The notes beneath the pieces are model-generated. The model worked only from the letters and a program-made list of their open reading frames with translations. It ran no database searches and had not been told where the DNA came from. The position numbers and the translations under genes are program-made. A stretch of DNA of 64,000 nucleotides, taken from NCBI GenBank assembly GCA_048296855.1, contig CP182631.1; one strand, 5' to 3'. Shown here piece by piece: positions 17,035 to 26,235 of the stretch. This DNA is from Pseudocolwellia sp048296855 (GTDB lineage Bacteria > Pseudomonadota > Gammaproteobacteria > Enterobacterales > Alteromonadaceae). The number at the start of each line of letters is the position of its first letter. Position 1 is the first letter of the stretch.

Positions 17035-17084
17035 CTAATAGCTAATATCTATTGTTAAGCGTACTCAAACACACGGACTATAAA

Positions 17085-18440
17085 ATGAATACTAAATTTT
17101 CGAACCCACTAAAAAATCTTTCAAATCAGTTTGAAAATATGGTTAGAGGACGCCTTTGGTTAAAAGTATTATTTGCACTCGCCCTTGGTGTAATTGCAGG
17201 TATTCTCTTAGGGCCAGATCTCGGTTTACTTTCAGCTGACACAGTAAAAAATATTACCTCATGGCTTGCCCTGCCTGGCCAAGTGTTTTTAGCTATCATT
17301 CAAATGATTGTTGTACCGCTTGTACTTGCTTCAATCGTGCTCGGCTTAGCAGCAAACAATAATCCCGACGCAATGAAGAAAAATGGCGTAATCGCAATTC
17401 TTTTCATTATGTTTTCAACCGCATTAGCTGCCATCATAGGTATTGCCTTAGCATTAAATATTCAACCGGGTAATTTTGTTGATGCCTCAGCGTTAATGGA
17501 AGCAGGAACTGACCAAGTTGCAAATGTAGCAGCCAAAGGCTTCCCGTCTATGGCAGACTTACCGAGTAAAGTTTCGGGTCTTATTCCTAAAAATCCTTTA
17601 GCTTCTATGGCCTCAGGCGAAATGCTACAAGTTATACTCTTTTCAGCTGTACTCGGTGCGGCTTTATTATCTATTCCTGCAAAGCAATCTAAACCCTTAT
17701 TTGATCTACTTAGCGCACTTCAAGAAGTGAGTTTACGCATTGTATCTTGGGCGATGTTATTAGCGCCTTTAGCTGTTTTTGGTTTAATTACTCGCTTAGT
17801 TGCCAACCTTGGCGTAGAAGTTCTCGGCGGTATAGCCGTTTACGTATTAACCGTGCTAATAGGCTTATTACTGGTTGCCTGCTTTTACTTTATTGTGGCT
17901 AAAATAACCACTAAACAAAAATTCAGCCTATTTTTCGTTAACGTTAGAGAATTATTATTGCTTGCATTTTCAACCAGTAGTTCAGCCGCTGTTATGCCAA
18001 TATCTCTAAAAGTTGCTGAAGAAAAGCTAAACATTAAACCCGAAATATCACGATTTTTAGTACCACTGGGCGCCACCATAAATATGACAGGTACAGCTAT
18101 GTATCAAGGCGTTGCAACAGTATTTCTTGCACAAGTGTTTAATGTCGATCTTAGCTTGTCGAGCTACTTATTTATTATCACCATGTCGGTTGCCGCATCA
18201 ATCGGTTCACCAGCTACTCCCGGCGCTGGCATCATTATTTTAAGTATGGTGTTAGAAGGTGTTGGTATTCCAGCAGCTGGTATCGCGATTATTCTGGGTG
18301 TAGACCGCATACTCGACATGTGCCGAACCTCTATCAACGTACTTGGCGATATTGTTGCCTGTACCACGGTGCAATATTTTTCTAAAGAAAACGTTATTGA
18401 AGATAAAAACATAGTAATTTCAGAGCAACCACTTAAATAA
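17085..18440 (+). CDS. dicarboxylate/amino acid:cation symporter (DAACS family)
   Basis: The roughly 451-aa inner-membrane protein has the family marks: an FSTSSSAAVMPISLK serine-rich re-entrant loop, a GATINMTGTAMYQGVATVFLAQVF helix with the NMTGTA cation motif, and SIGSPATPGAGIIILSMVL near the second hairpin. These resemble GltP/GltT/DctA-type carriers taking up glutamate, aspartate or C4-dicarboxylates with Na+ or H+. Substrate cannot be set from sequence alone. I prefer ATG 17085 to the upstream TTG at 17052. It lies alone after a terminator. Confidence 0.85.
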   Translation: MNTKFSNPLKNLSNQFENMVRGRLWLKVLFALALGVIAGILLGPDLGLLSADTVKNITSWLALPGQVFLAIIQMIVVPLVLASIVLGLAANNNPDAMKKNGVIAILFIMFSTALAAIIGIALALNIQPGNFVDASALMEAGTDQVANVAAKGFPSMADLPSKVSGLIPKNPLASMASGEMLQVILFSAVLGAALLSIPAKQSKPLFDLLSALQEVSLRIVSWAMLLAPLAVFGLITRLVANLGVEVLGGIAVYVLTVLIGLLLVACFYFIVAKITTKQKFSLFFVNVRELLLLAFSTSSSAAVMPISLKVAEEKLNIKPEISRFLVPLGATINMTGTAMYQGVATVFLAQVFNVDLSLSSYLFIITMSVAASIGSPATPGAGIIILSMVLEGVGIPAAGIAIILGVDRILDMCRTSINVLGDIVACTTVQYFSKENVIEDKNIVISEQPLK

Positions 18441-18517
18441 TCTAATACACTGATTACAATTAGAGAGTTAAAAAAATAACCTCTGCCCTGAAGTTAATAA
18501 CGAGATAACGTTTAAGT

Positions 18518-19405
18518 ATGAACAATAAAGAAAACAACAATAGCGCAACACCAACACAACAGTTAGAAACACAAAGACAAGCCATTATGGATAGCGAATC
18601 TTATAGTTTAGCCTACACTGATAACGACTTTATTTTACGTGACGATTTAAAAGCGGTGCGTTTACAGCTTGAAATGCTAAAAGCCGATTTAATTCTAAAA
18701 GAAAACCAAATTGAATCAACCGTAGTGATTTTTGGTGGAGCACGAATACTTGAAGACCACAAAGCAAAGGCAGCTTTTGAAGAAGCCAGTAAAGCATTAT
18801 CTGAAGATCCTGAATCAGCGATTAAACAGCAAAAAAGCAAACTTACCGAAAACGCAGTAAAGCACAGTTATTATTACAATGAAGCGCGAATATTAGGCCA
18901 AAAAATTACAGAACTCTCTTTGCAACACCAAGGTAAGCAATTCGTTGTGGTTACCGGTGGAGGCCCTGGTGCAATGGAAGCAGCAAACCGCGGAGCGGCT
19001 GATGTAGGCGGCAAGAGTATCGGATTAAATATAGTGCTGCCTTTTGAGCAAAAACCTAATCCCTACATTACGCCTGAGCTATGTTTTCAATTTGACCATT
19101 TTGCTTTACGTAAAATTCACTTTCTTAAACGAGCAAAAGGTTTAGTCGCCTTCCCCGGTGGTTTTGGAACCCTTGACGAATTATTTGAAGCACTAACCTT
19201 AATACAAACTAAAAAAATAAAACCAATCCCCATTGTATTAGTAGGAAAAGACTACTGGAGCAAATTGATAAATTTTGAGTTTTTAGTTGAGCAAGGCGCT
19301 ATAGCAGAAGCCGATCTTAAAATATTTCATATTGTAGATACCGCAATAGAAGCGTATGAATATTTAGAACAGCACTGGCCCCAAAATAACAACAGTAAAT
19401 TATAG
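18518..19405 (+). CDS. LOG-family protein (possible lysine-decarboxylase-fold nucleotide phosphoribohydrolase)
   Basis: The 295-aa Rossmann-fold protein has VVTGGGPGAMEAANRGA and the signature P-G-G-F-G-T-L-D-E (in AFPGGFGTLDELFEALT). These are the substrate-binding and catalytic motifs of the TIGR00730/LOG family. Characterised members hydrolyse nucleotide 5'-monophosphates (PpnN, cytokinin-activating LOG). This one has a longer helical N-terminus (about 115 residues before the core) than minimal LOG proteins. It lies 12 nt upstream of ldhA and is probably cotranscribed. Confidence 0.8.
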   Translation: MNNKENNNSATPTQQLETQRQAIMDSESYSLAYTDNDFILRDDLKAVRLQLEMLKADLILKENQIESTVVIFGGARILEDHKAKAAFEEASKALSEDPESAIKQQKSKLTENAVKHSYYYNEARILGQKITELSLQHQGKQFVVVTGGGPGAMEAANRGAADVGGKSIGLNIVLPFEQKPNPYITPELCFQFDHFALRKIHFLKRAKGLVAFPGGFGTLDELFEALTLIQTKKIKPIPIVLVGKDYWSKLINFEFLVEQGAIAEADLKIFHIVDTAIEAYEYLEQHWPQNNNSKL

Positions 19406-19417
19406 GATTAAAATAGC

Positions 19418-20413
19418 ATGAAAATATGTATGTATAGCAGCAAACCTTACGATGAAAAATTTTTCGGTTTGAATAACCCTAAAAATTTAGAAATATCATA
19501 CTTTTCATCGCACCTAAACGAAAAAACAGCAAGCATGGCGCAAGGCTTTGATGTGGTTTGCTGCTTTGTAAACGACAATCTTAATGCTGAGGTTTTGGAA
19601 CAATTAAAAAACCAAGGCGTTCAATTAATAGCTCTACGTTGTGCAGGCTTTAATAACGTAGACCTAAAAGCGGCTAAAGCACTTAACCTTCCAGTGTGTA
19701 GAGTTCCTGAATATTCCCCATACGCAGTCGCAGAACATGCTTGTGCTTTAGTACTTGATTTAAATCGTAATATACACCGAGCCCATAACAGAATACGCGA
19801 AAACGACTACTCCCTCGATGGCCTTTTAGGTTTCGACCTACATGGAAAAACCGTAGGCGTAATAGGAGCAGGAAAAATCGGACGTGCCTTTGTAAAAATA
19901 ATGAAAGGTTTCGGCTGTAATGTACTAGTGTACGACCCATTTCTTAAAGAGCAAGATGTTAACGACAACTTCACTCAAGCCAGCTTACAAACCTTATTAA
20001 CCCAATCCGATATTATATCGTTGCATTGCCCATTAACGACTGACACCCACCATTTGATCAACGCTCATGCAATAGCATCAATGAAACCCAATGTTATGCT
20101 CATTAATACCAGTCGAGGTGGATTAGTTGATACCGTTGCTATAATTAAAGCACTTAAATTGAAACAAATCGGTTATTTAGGTATTGATGTTTACGAAGAA
20201 GAAAGTGAAATTTTCTTTGAAGATTTATCAGATACCTTTATTCAAGACGACGTCTTCGCACGTTTACAAACATTTCCTAATGTTATTATTACTGGGCACC
20301 AAGCTTTTTTTACGAAAGAAGCTTTAAATAAAATAGCTGATACAACACTTACTAATGTCCAAAATTACTTTGCTGGAAACCTTGAAAGCGCGAATACAGT
20401 CAGTTTAGATTAA
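19418..20413 (+). CDS. ldhA: D-lactate dehydrogenase (NAD-dependent, LdhA-like 2-hydroxyacid dehydrogenase)
   Basis: The 331-aa protein is colinear with E. coli LdhA (329 aa). It has an NAD-binding motif GVIGAGKIGRAF, the LRCAGFNNVDL substrate-side loop, Arg in INTSRGGLVDT, Glu in the DVYEEE region and catalytic His in GHQAFFT. It reduces pyruvate to D-lactate during fermentation, or the reverse. ATG start, 12 nt after the LOG gene. Confidence 0.85.
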   Translation: MKICMYSSKPYDEKFFGLNNPKNLEISYFSSHLNEKTASMAQGFDVVCCFVNDNLNAEVLEQLKNQGVQLIALRCAGFNNVDLKAAKALNLPVCRVPEYSPYAVAEHACALVLDLNRNIHRAHNRIRENDYSLDGLLGFDLHGKTVGVIGAGKIGRAFVKIMKGFGCNVLVYDPFLKEQDVNDNFTQASLQTLLTQSDIISLHCPLTTDTHHLINAHAIASMKPNVMLINTSRGGLVDTVAIIKALKLKQIGYLGIDVYEEESEIFFEDLSDTFIQDDVFARLQTFPNVIITGHQAFFTKEALNKIADTTLTNVQNYFAGNLESANTVSLD

Positions 20414-20480
20414 TCCAATAACATCTTGTTACACCTAAGTCATTATAAAATATAGAAAAATCAAAATAACGATATAAAAA

Positions 20481-20494
20481 CCAATATATATTGG
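20481..20494. other. 14-bp perfect palindrome in the ldhA-lectin gap
   Basis: CCAATATATATTGG is self-complementary. It sits in the 238-bp AT-rich gap before the exported lectin-domain gene and may be a regulator site. No other structure was seen in this gap. Confidence 0.25.
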
Positions 20495-20651
20495 AATATT
20501 TCAATATTAATACATATTCTTAATCCGTTTCGGAATAACTACCTTAACAGCAGTATCGCAATTCAAAATGTGCCAATTTGTTATGCAAGAAATAGCATCA
20601 AGGCAAATAGCACATAATCAACCACAAATATTCAAATAAGGCGTAGAAAAA

Positions 20652-22064
20652 ATGGAAAAATCTCTAACACTTATAATGATACTTGGATCTTCTACATTAA
20701 CTTCATATTCATTTGCTCAAGACCAATGTAACACAACAAACCAATGCGTCACTACCTATGGTAATCAAGCTACAGATTGCCGAGATAGTGCAAGTAGTAA
20801 TAGCATTTGTATGTGTGGAACAGCAAGTTGTGATTCAATAGTTAGCCCTCCTCCCTTAAGTGAAGGGAGTGTATTTTTACGTAAGCGTAATGCCTCAAGC
20901 TTTGCCATAGATGGAGGTAATGGCGGTGCCAATAATCAAAATGTTTACATATGGTCAGCTAATACTGCAAACGTAAACCAAGCTTGGGTAGAAATCGATC
21001 GCGGTAACGGCTTTTTCAGCTATCAAAAACAAGACACAAATTACTGTTTAGATGGAGGCGATGGCGGTAGTAATGGACAAAACGTTAGACTATGGACCTG
21101 CTCCGATACTAATCAAAGTCAACACTGGAACAAAGTAAATATCTCTGCTAATAATTATCGACTAGAAAAACGTAATGCGTCAGGATATTCAATTGATGGG
21201 GGTAACGGTGGAGCCAACGGCCAAAATCTCTATTTGTGGTCAAGTAACAATACCAATCAAAATCAACATTGGACATTTAGCGATGTGAACTCAGATGGAA
21301 GCAGCGACATACTTGGGCGCTTTGATAAGAGTAAAGACTTATTGCTCTGTAACTACGATGGTAAACCAGATGAAGATGATCTACATTCTGTTGCTGGTTT
21401 AGCTACAATGCTAAGTGATGCACGTTTTTCAGGAGTACAAATTCATTGTACCGCTGGGGCATACGGGATCCAAGGTGGCACCTTTTTAGAAGAAAACAAT
21501 TTGTTTAATTTAGCTTTTGGTGATCGATGGGCAAGCGCCCACAACAACTACAACAATGCCGTAGATCAAGCTTATAATAAAGTTGCTACTACGTTAAATG
21601 CAGGTGGCGATATTTGGGTTGCCGAAGCTGGACAATCTGACTTTACTGCGGATGTTGTACGTAAAGTAAAATCAGAAATGCCTAGTATTAATACCAACAA
21701 CCGCATTCATGTAGTTCAGCATAGTGATTGGAATGAAGATCAAACGACTCCAGCCGATTTAACTTATACCAAAAATAATACTGATTACAATAAAATTGCA
21801 GATGGAAACTCCCAAGGTAATGGTACACCTGGTTTAGCAAGTACTGACGGAGGAGAGTGGACACGAGCAACAAGCGATACACAGGTTGGCCCAGTATGGA
21901 CAGAAGCCAGAGCAGCGGCACTGCGCTGGATGGGTATTAATTGGGATAACGAAAAAATTAAAAGTGGAGGTATGGACTTTTCAGACACTGTTGAACCTAT
22001 GTGGATCTTCGGATTTGAAGCACAAACAGGTGGTATTACAGGCTTCTTTGATGCCTACCTATAG
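20652..22064 (+). CDS. exported ricin-B-lectin protein with a nucleoside-hydrolase-like C-terminal domain
   Basis: The 470-aa protein has a signal peptide (about 1-22). A small Cys-rich segment follows (C26, C32, C43, C53, C55, C60), of a type seen in secreted polysaccharide-active marine proteins. A beta-trefoil lectin domain (about 73-208) has three repeats ending N-x-A-W, S-Q-H-W and N-Q-H-W. The C-terminal domain (about 219-470) starts LLLCNYDGKPDEDDLHS; its D236...D242-D243 resembles the Ca-binding Asp motif of nucleoside hydrolases (D-x-D-x3-DD) only partly. A cell-surface or secreted glycan-targeted hydrolase is likely; the exact substrate is unknown. Confidence 0.65.
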   Translation: MEKSLTLIMILGSSTLTSYSFAQDQCNTTNQCVTTYGNQATDCRDSASSNSICMCGTASCDSIVSPPPLSEGSVFLRKRNASSFAIDGGNGGANNQNVYIWSANTANVNQAWVEIDRGNGFFSYQKQDTNYCLDGGDGGSNGQNVRLWTCSDTNQSQHWNKVNISANNYRLEKRNASGYSIDGGNGGANGQNLYLWSSNNTNQNQHWTFSDVNSDGSSDILGRFDKSKDLLLCNYDGKPDEDDLHSVAGLATMLSDARFSGVQIHCTAGAYGIQGGTFLEENNLFNLAFGDRWASAHNNYNNAVDQAYNKVATTLNAGGDIWVAEAGQSDFTADVVRKVKSEMPSINTNNRIHVVQHSDWNEDQTTPADLTYTKNNTDYNKIADGNSQGNGTPGLASTDGGEWTRATSDTQVGPVWTEARAAALRWMGINWDNEKIKSGGMDFSDTVEPMWIFGFEAQTGGITGFFDAYL

Positions 22065-22092
22065 CTCTATAAACATCTAATGAGTAAGTATT

Positions 22093-22122
22093 AAAAAGGA
22101 ATACCTAATGTATTCCTTTTTA
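22093..22122 (+). terminator. Rho-independent terminator
   Basis: AAAAAGGAATAC and GTATTCCTTTTT form a perfect 12-bp stem with a 5-nt loop (CTAAT). It ends the lectin gene and may work in both directions. Confidence 0.8.
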
Positions 22123-22160
22123 AATAATATCTTTTTATTCATCCTACATTAAAAAGGGAA

Positions 22161-23546
22161 ATGATGACTATCATTAAGACACGGATTTTCAACGTCAAAA
22201 ATATTCTCCACACAGTTATATTGTTACTTGCCTTCATCTTAGGTATTTTCACACATAAATATTTATTAAATGAGAACAAAGCAACTAGACTTGATTCAAG
22301 CTCACATAATCAACACTCACTTTCATTCAGTAACTCCCAACAACAAACCAATACAAACCTAGAGTCAATTGAACAAACGAATACAATTCAAGATCAGCAA
22401 AGTAGCGAAAAATTTAATAACAAAGCCCGTGAATTAGCTGAAAAAAAACCTAATATATTGAATAACTCTATGCTCAATATTACTATTGCTTCTTGGGCAA
22501 TAGAAGATCCTATTGCCGCGTTAGAATTTGCTTTATCTCACCAAAATCATTTCATCCTAGCAGATTTAGTTATGTCGATTAGCGGAAAAAATCAAGAGCC
22601 TATAATACTAGAATGGCTTTTAGCAAATAAAAATCACCCGCAGTACACCTATTTAGAGCAAAGTTATTTTACCGCTTTTGCTACAGAGGATCCTCTACTG
22701 GCATTAGATAAAATGCAAAACGCTTACCCAGAAAAAGCGCAAGGTAATATTTTAATGGCCATAATTGATTCTTGGGCAACACAAAATGCTGAAGCCGTTC
22801 TTACTTGGTTAGACTCAAGAGAAAAAAATGCACTTACCGTAGATCTTCAAAACATAGCAATGAATCACTATATTAAACAAAATCCACAAGATGCTGCAAT
22901 CGACATAACACACATGCGTACTGGAGATAATAAAAGGCAGCTTATTTCAGCAGTAGCCGATACATTGGCCAAACAAAATATTGATGAAGCAATAAAATGG
23001 GCTGAAACTTTACCTATAGAAGAACAAAAAAATGCCATTTCAACAGTCATGAATCAGTGGGTAACAAATGGTTACTCTGAAACAGCTTTAAATTATTTAC
23101 TTGCTCGAGACGACCTGCAAGCTGATGCCACATTGCTAAGTTCAACCATAATAAATATTGCTCAAAATGATACCGATTTGCTTATTAATCGACTCGAAGA
23201 ATTTTCAGACAATAATAAAAATATGGTAATACAAGAAATAGCTTCAGCATTAATTTATCAAGGAAATAATAGCGATTACGAAAATTGGTATCAAAGTTTA
23301 CCTATGGGAGCAGAAAGAGAAGCCGCAAGTATACCTGTTATAGAAGCCAATATTCGTACAGATCCTGAACTTGCTTTTAGATACGCTGAAAATATTATTT
23401 CAATAAACACTCGAAAACTCTACCTAATAGAAGCAGCAAAATCTTGGGCAAACTACGATCCTAATCAAGCTCGCTCGGCAATAGAATCAAGTGATGTGCT
23501 CACTGTAGCGCAAAAAAATGAAATACTTGCCGAGTTTCAATATTAG
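22161..23546 (+). CDS. membrane-anchored protein with helical repeats
   Basis: The 461-aa protein has one N-terminal membrane anchor (about residues 14-32, NILHTVILLLAFILGIFTHKY). A Ser/Gln/Asn-rich linker (about 45-85) follows, then a long alpha-solenoid-like region. Recurring units show an A-x-x-W-A core (SWAIEDPIAALEFAL, SWATQNAEAVLTWL, AVADTLAKQNIDEAIKWAE, KSWANYDPNQARSAIE), spaced about 33-36 residues. This resembles TPR/SEL1-like scaffolds. The C-terminal part should be periplasmic. No enzyme motif is seen; a protein-binding role is inferred. AAAGGGAA precedes the ATG. Confidence 0.6.
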   Translation: MMTIIKTRIFNVKNILHTVILLLAFILGIFTHKYLLNENKATRLDSSSHNQHSLSFSNSQQQTNTNLESIEQTNTIQDQQSSEKFNNKARELAEKKPNILNNSMLNITIASWAIEDPIAALEFALSHQNHFILADLVMSISGKNQEPIILEWLLANKNHPQYTYLEQSYFTAFATEDPLLALDKMQNAYPEKAQGNILMAIIDSWATQNAEAVLTWLDSREKNALTVDLQNIAMNHYIKQNPQDAAIDITHMRTGDNKRQLISAVADTLAKQNIDEAIKWAETLPIEEQKNAISTVMNQWVTNGYSETALNYLLARDDLQADATLLSSTIINIAQNDTDLLINRLEEFSDNNKNMVIQEIASALIYQGNNSDYENWYQSLPMGAEREAASIPVIEANIRTDPELAFRYAENIISINTRKLYLIEAAKSWANYDPNQARSAIESSDVLTVAQKNEILAEFQY

Positions 23547-23654
23547 AGCCTGTTGATCTTTTCTGATTATTTTTACAGCGGTTTATTACAAGGTAAATCA
23601 TATGTTTCGTCGTTATTCTACTCTAAAGTGCGATAACGTAGTAGAAATGGCTAA
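23547..23654. repeat. partial copy of the GTTGAWCTT repeat family
   Basis: The sequence beginning CCTGTTGATCTTTTCTGATT and running through CGTCGTTATTCTACTCTAAAG to GTAGTAGAAATGGCT matches the left half of the element at 53908-54127. The right half is absent. It ends where the next repeat begins. Confidence 0.55.
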
Positions 23655-23800
23655 TATACCCATAACCATTCAAGATGCAGGTTTCAGTTGGAACTAAAAA
23701 CAATTTAGGCACAGATTTTACGTTCCAAACAAAATCTAAGGTCTACATCCATACAGAAACCTGTCTAAAGTTAATCACGTGGCAATTCCCTTATAAAAAC
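23655..23800. repeat. degenerate copy of the TATACCC-ended repeat family
   Basis: TATACCCATAACCATTCAAG (23655-23674) followed by GATGCAGGTTTCAG and a run ending ACAATTTAGGCA is nearly the same as the left part of the element at 16650. The remainder has decayed. A 60-codon frame at 23675 lies wholly within this repeat and is not believed. The following stretch to 24040 is AT-rich with nothing recognisable. Confidence 0.55.
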
Positions 23801-24042
23801 AGTCATTTTAAACATAAAAAATTTTTACATACGTCAAAACACACGCTAAAACCCTAAAAATATAATTAGAACTCTAACCTTTGATTAAAAATAACAAACC
23901 TATTCAGTAACTAACACGACTAAATAACCGTTATCTCCTGCATAAAAAACAATAAAAAGCCTAATAAATAAGGTTTTTTGTTAATCTACACCTTAAAAAC
24001 CTCATTTGATTATTACTACAAAAACCATTAGTATAGTTATTA

Positions 24043-24056
24043 ATTGAGCGTTCAAT
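24043..24056 (+). promoter_or_regulatory. possible BetI operator
   Basis: ATTGAGCGTTCAAT is a 14-bp near-palindrome (arms ATTGA/TCAAT) 18 bp before the betI ATG. Its position and the TTGAA-like half-sites fit autoregulation by BetI, a TetR-family repressor relieved by choline. This is inference from position and symmetry. Confidence 0.5.
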
Positions 24057-24074
24057 AAAAAAGACACCAAGCAT

Positions 24075-24665
24075 ATGCCCAAAGTTGGAATGAAGCCCAT
24101 ACGCAAACAACAACTTATCGATGCCACATTAGAATCGATAGGAGAATACGGTTTACAAAGTACAACCATTATTACTATTAGCCGCATTGCAGGTTTATCA
24201 TCAGGCATTATTAGTCATTACTTTGGTGGTAAACAAGGTTTGATAGAAGCTACGGTTATGCACCTTTTAGAGCAACTGAGATTATCTTTACTTGTGCGTA
24301 TTTCAGTTAAAAGCCTTACAGCAGATGAACGTTTAAAAATAATTATAGAAGCCAACTTTACGCAGTTTCAACAATCAACCCCGGCAATAAAAACTTGGCT
24401 TAGCTTTTGGACAGAGTCAATGCACGACCCTAAGTTGAAAAGACTACAACATATTAATAGTAAGCGTTTATACAGCAACCTGCTTTTTTCATTTCGTCAA
24501 ATATTAGACGAAAAGGCCGCAAAAAACACAGCTAAACAAACGGCCGCTATGATTGATGGATTTTGGCTACGTTGTGCTTTAAGCCCAAATCCAGATGAAG
24601 AATTTAAACAAGCTGAGCAGTTATGTAAAAGCTTTATAGATGCTCAACTTAACTTAGCAAAATAA
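24075..24665 (+). CDS. betI: BetI, TetR-family repressor of choline-betaine genes
   Basis: The 196-aa protein begins MPKVGMKPIRKQQLIDATLESI, typical of BetI. The helix-turn-helix is at about residues 30-52 (ITISRIAGLSSGIISHYFGGKQGLIEAT). The ligand domain contains KTWLSFWTESMHDPKLKRLQ and DGFWLRCAL, both strongly BetI-like. It should repress the downstream betBA and transporter genes until choline is bound. It lies 45 nt upstream of betB. Confidence 0.9.
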   Translation: MPKVGMKPIRKQQLIDATLESIGEYGLQSTTIITISRIAGLSSGIISHYFGGKQGLIEATVMHLLEQLRLSLLVRISVKSLTADERLKIIIEANFTQFQQSTPAIKTWLSFWTESMHDPKLKRLQHINSKRLYSNLLFSFRQILDEKAAKNTAKQTAAMIDGFWLRCALSPNPDEEFKQAEQLCKSFIDAQLNLAK

Positions 24666-24710
24666 CCCTATTCAAATAAACAAATACATTAACGAAAGCG
24701 GAGATATTAC

Positions 24711-26174
24711 TTGTCATTAATACGCCACAAAAATTATGTCGATGGTACTTATATTGAAAATACTCATGGTGAAACCTTTGATGTGATCAACCCTGCAACG
24801 GGAAAAGTTATTTATCAAGTTGAAATTGCCGACGAACAAGTGAAAGAAAAAGCGATAGCAAGTGCTAAGCGCGGCTTTGCTACTTGGTCTGCTATGAGCG
24901 CTATGGAACGTAGCCGTATTTTATTAAAAGCCGTTGCCTTATTGCGTGAACGTAATAACGAGTTAGCCCAAATTGAAGTACTTGATACAGGTAAACCATG
25001 GCAAGAAGCCTCCGTAGTTGATGTGTTATCAGGTGCTGACTCTATCGAATTTTTTGCTGGATTAGCCCCTGGCGTTGAAGGTAATCAACAATCAGTAGAT
25101 GGCGACTTTTACTACACACGTCGTGAACCATTAGGTATTTGTGCTGGCATTGGCGCTTGGAACTACCCTCTTCAAATCGCCTGTTGGAAAGCCGCACCTG
25201 CATTAGCTTGCGGTAATGCTATGATTTTTAAACCATCAGAAGAAACACCACTTGGCGCATTAAAGCTAGCGGAAATATTCACTGAAGCCGGTGTTCCTAA
25301 CGGCGTATTTAACGTGGTTCAAGGTGCTGGTGAAGTGGGTGCATGGTTAACTCATCATCCTGAAATAGCTAAAGTTTCTTTTACCGGCGAAGTAGGCACA
25401 GGTAAAAAAGTGATGACAGCCTCGGCGAGCACACTTAAAGATGTCACTATGGAGCTTGGTGGTAAATCACCCTTAATTATTTTTGATGATGCCGATATCG
25501 ACAATGCCGTTTCTGCTGCTATGTTAGGCAACTTTTATACTCAAGGCGAAGTGTGTACAAACGGTACTCGCGTATTTGTACAAAAGTCTTTATACCCTAC
25601 CTTTATTGAAAAATTGATTGAACGCACCAGCAAAAATATTGTAATTGGTGATCCTATGGATCCTAACACCAACTTTGGCGCACTTATTTCTGAAAAACAT
25701 CAAAAACTCGTACAAAGCTATATAGATATTGGCATTAAAGAAGGCGCTACATTACTGCACGGCGGTAAAGCACTTCAACCAGAAAACGCGCCTAATGGCT
25801 ACTTTACTGCTCCCACTATTTTTGGTGATTGTACTGACGACATGACCATTTGCCGCGAAGAAATTTTCGGGCCAGTTATGAGCGTACTCACCTTTCATGA
25901 TGAAGACGAAGTGATCCGCCGAGCTAATAACACAGAATTTGGTTTAGCCGCAGGTGTATTTACCCAAGATATTACGCGCGCTCATCGTGTTGTTCATCAA
26001 ATAGAAGCAGGGATTTGTTGGATCAATAGCTATGGCGCATCGCCAGCACAAATGCCTGTTGGCGGTTACAAGCAATCAGGTATTGGTCGAGAAAATGGCC
26101 TTTCTACACTGAACTACTTTACCCAAATTAAAGCGGTATATGTAGGCATGCAAAAACTTGATAGCCCTTTTTAG
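24711..26174 (+). CDS. betB: BetB, betaine-aldehyde dehydrogenase
   Basis: The 487-aa ALDH-superfamily enzyme oxidises betaine aldehyde to glycine betaine with NAD(P)+. The general base is Glu in MELGGKSPLI. The nucleophile Cys is in GEVCTNGTRVFV. NAD-binding SFTGEVGTGKKVM and the IGAWNYPLQIACWKAAPALACGNAM stretch are all present, and length is as in E. coli BetB (490). The start is TTG at 24711, supported by GCGGAG about 7 nt upstream; no ATG fits. Second gene of the bet operon. Confidence 0.95.
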   Translation: MSLIRHKNYVDGTYIENTHGETFDVINPATGKVIYQVEIADEQVKEKAIASAKRGFATWSAMSAMERSRILLKAVALLRERNNELAQIEVLDTGKPWQEASVVDVLSGADSIEFFAGLAPGVEGNQQSVDGDFYYTRREPLGICAGIGAWNYPLQIACWKAAPALACGNAMIFKPSEETPLGALKLAEIFTEAGVPNGVFNVVQGAGEVGAWLTHHPEIAKVSFTGEVGTGKKVMTASASTLKDVTMELGGKSPLIIFDDADIDNAVSAAMLGNFYTQGEVCTNGTRVFVQKSLYPTFIEKLIERTSKNIVIGDPMDPNTNFGALISEKHQKLVQSYIDIGIKEGATLLHGGKALQPENAPNGYFTAPTIFGDCTDDMTICREEIFGPVMSVLTFHDEDEVIRRANNTEFGLAAGVFTQDITRAHRVVHQIEAGICWINSYGASPAQMPVGGYKQSGIGRENGLSTLNYFTQIKAVYVGMQKLDSPF

Positions 26175-26235
26175 CAGCTAAATAGCTAATAAAATTTCAA
26201 TCTCTACTTCTTCACATTATTAAAACGGGTTTTAA

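Noticed and set aside
23675..23857. 60-codon frame on the plus strand
   Set aside because: It lies inside a dispersed repeat with no Shine-Dalgarno site and no protein-like composition.
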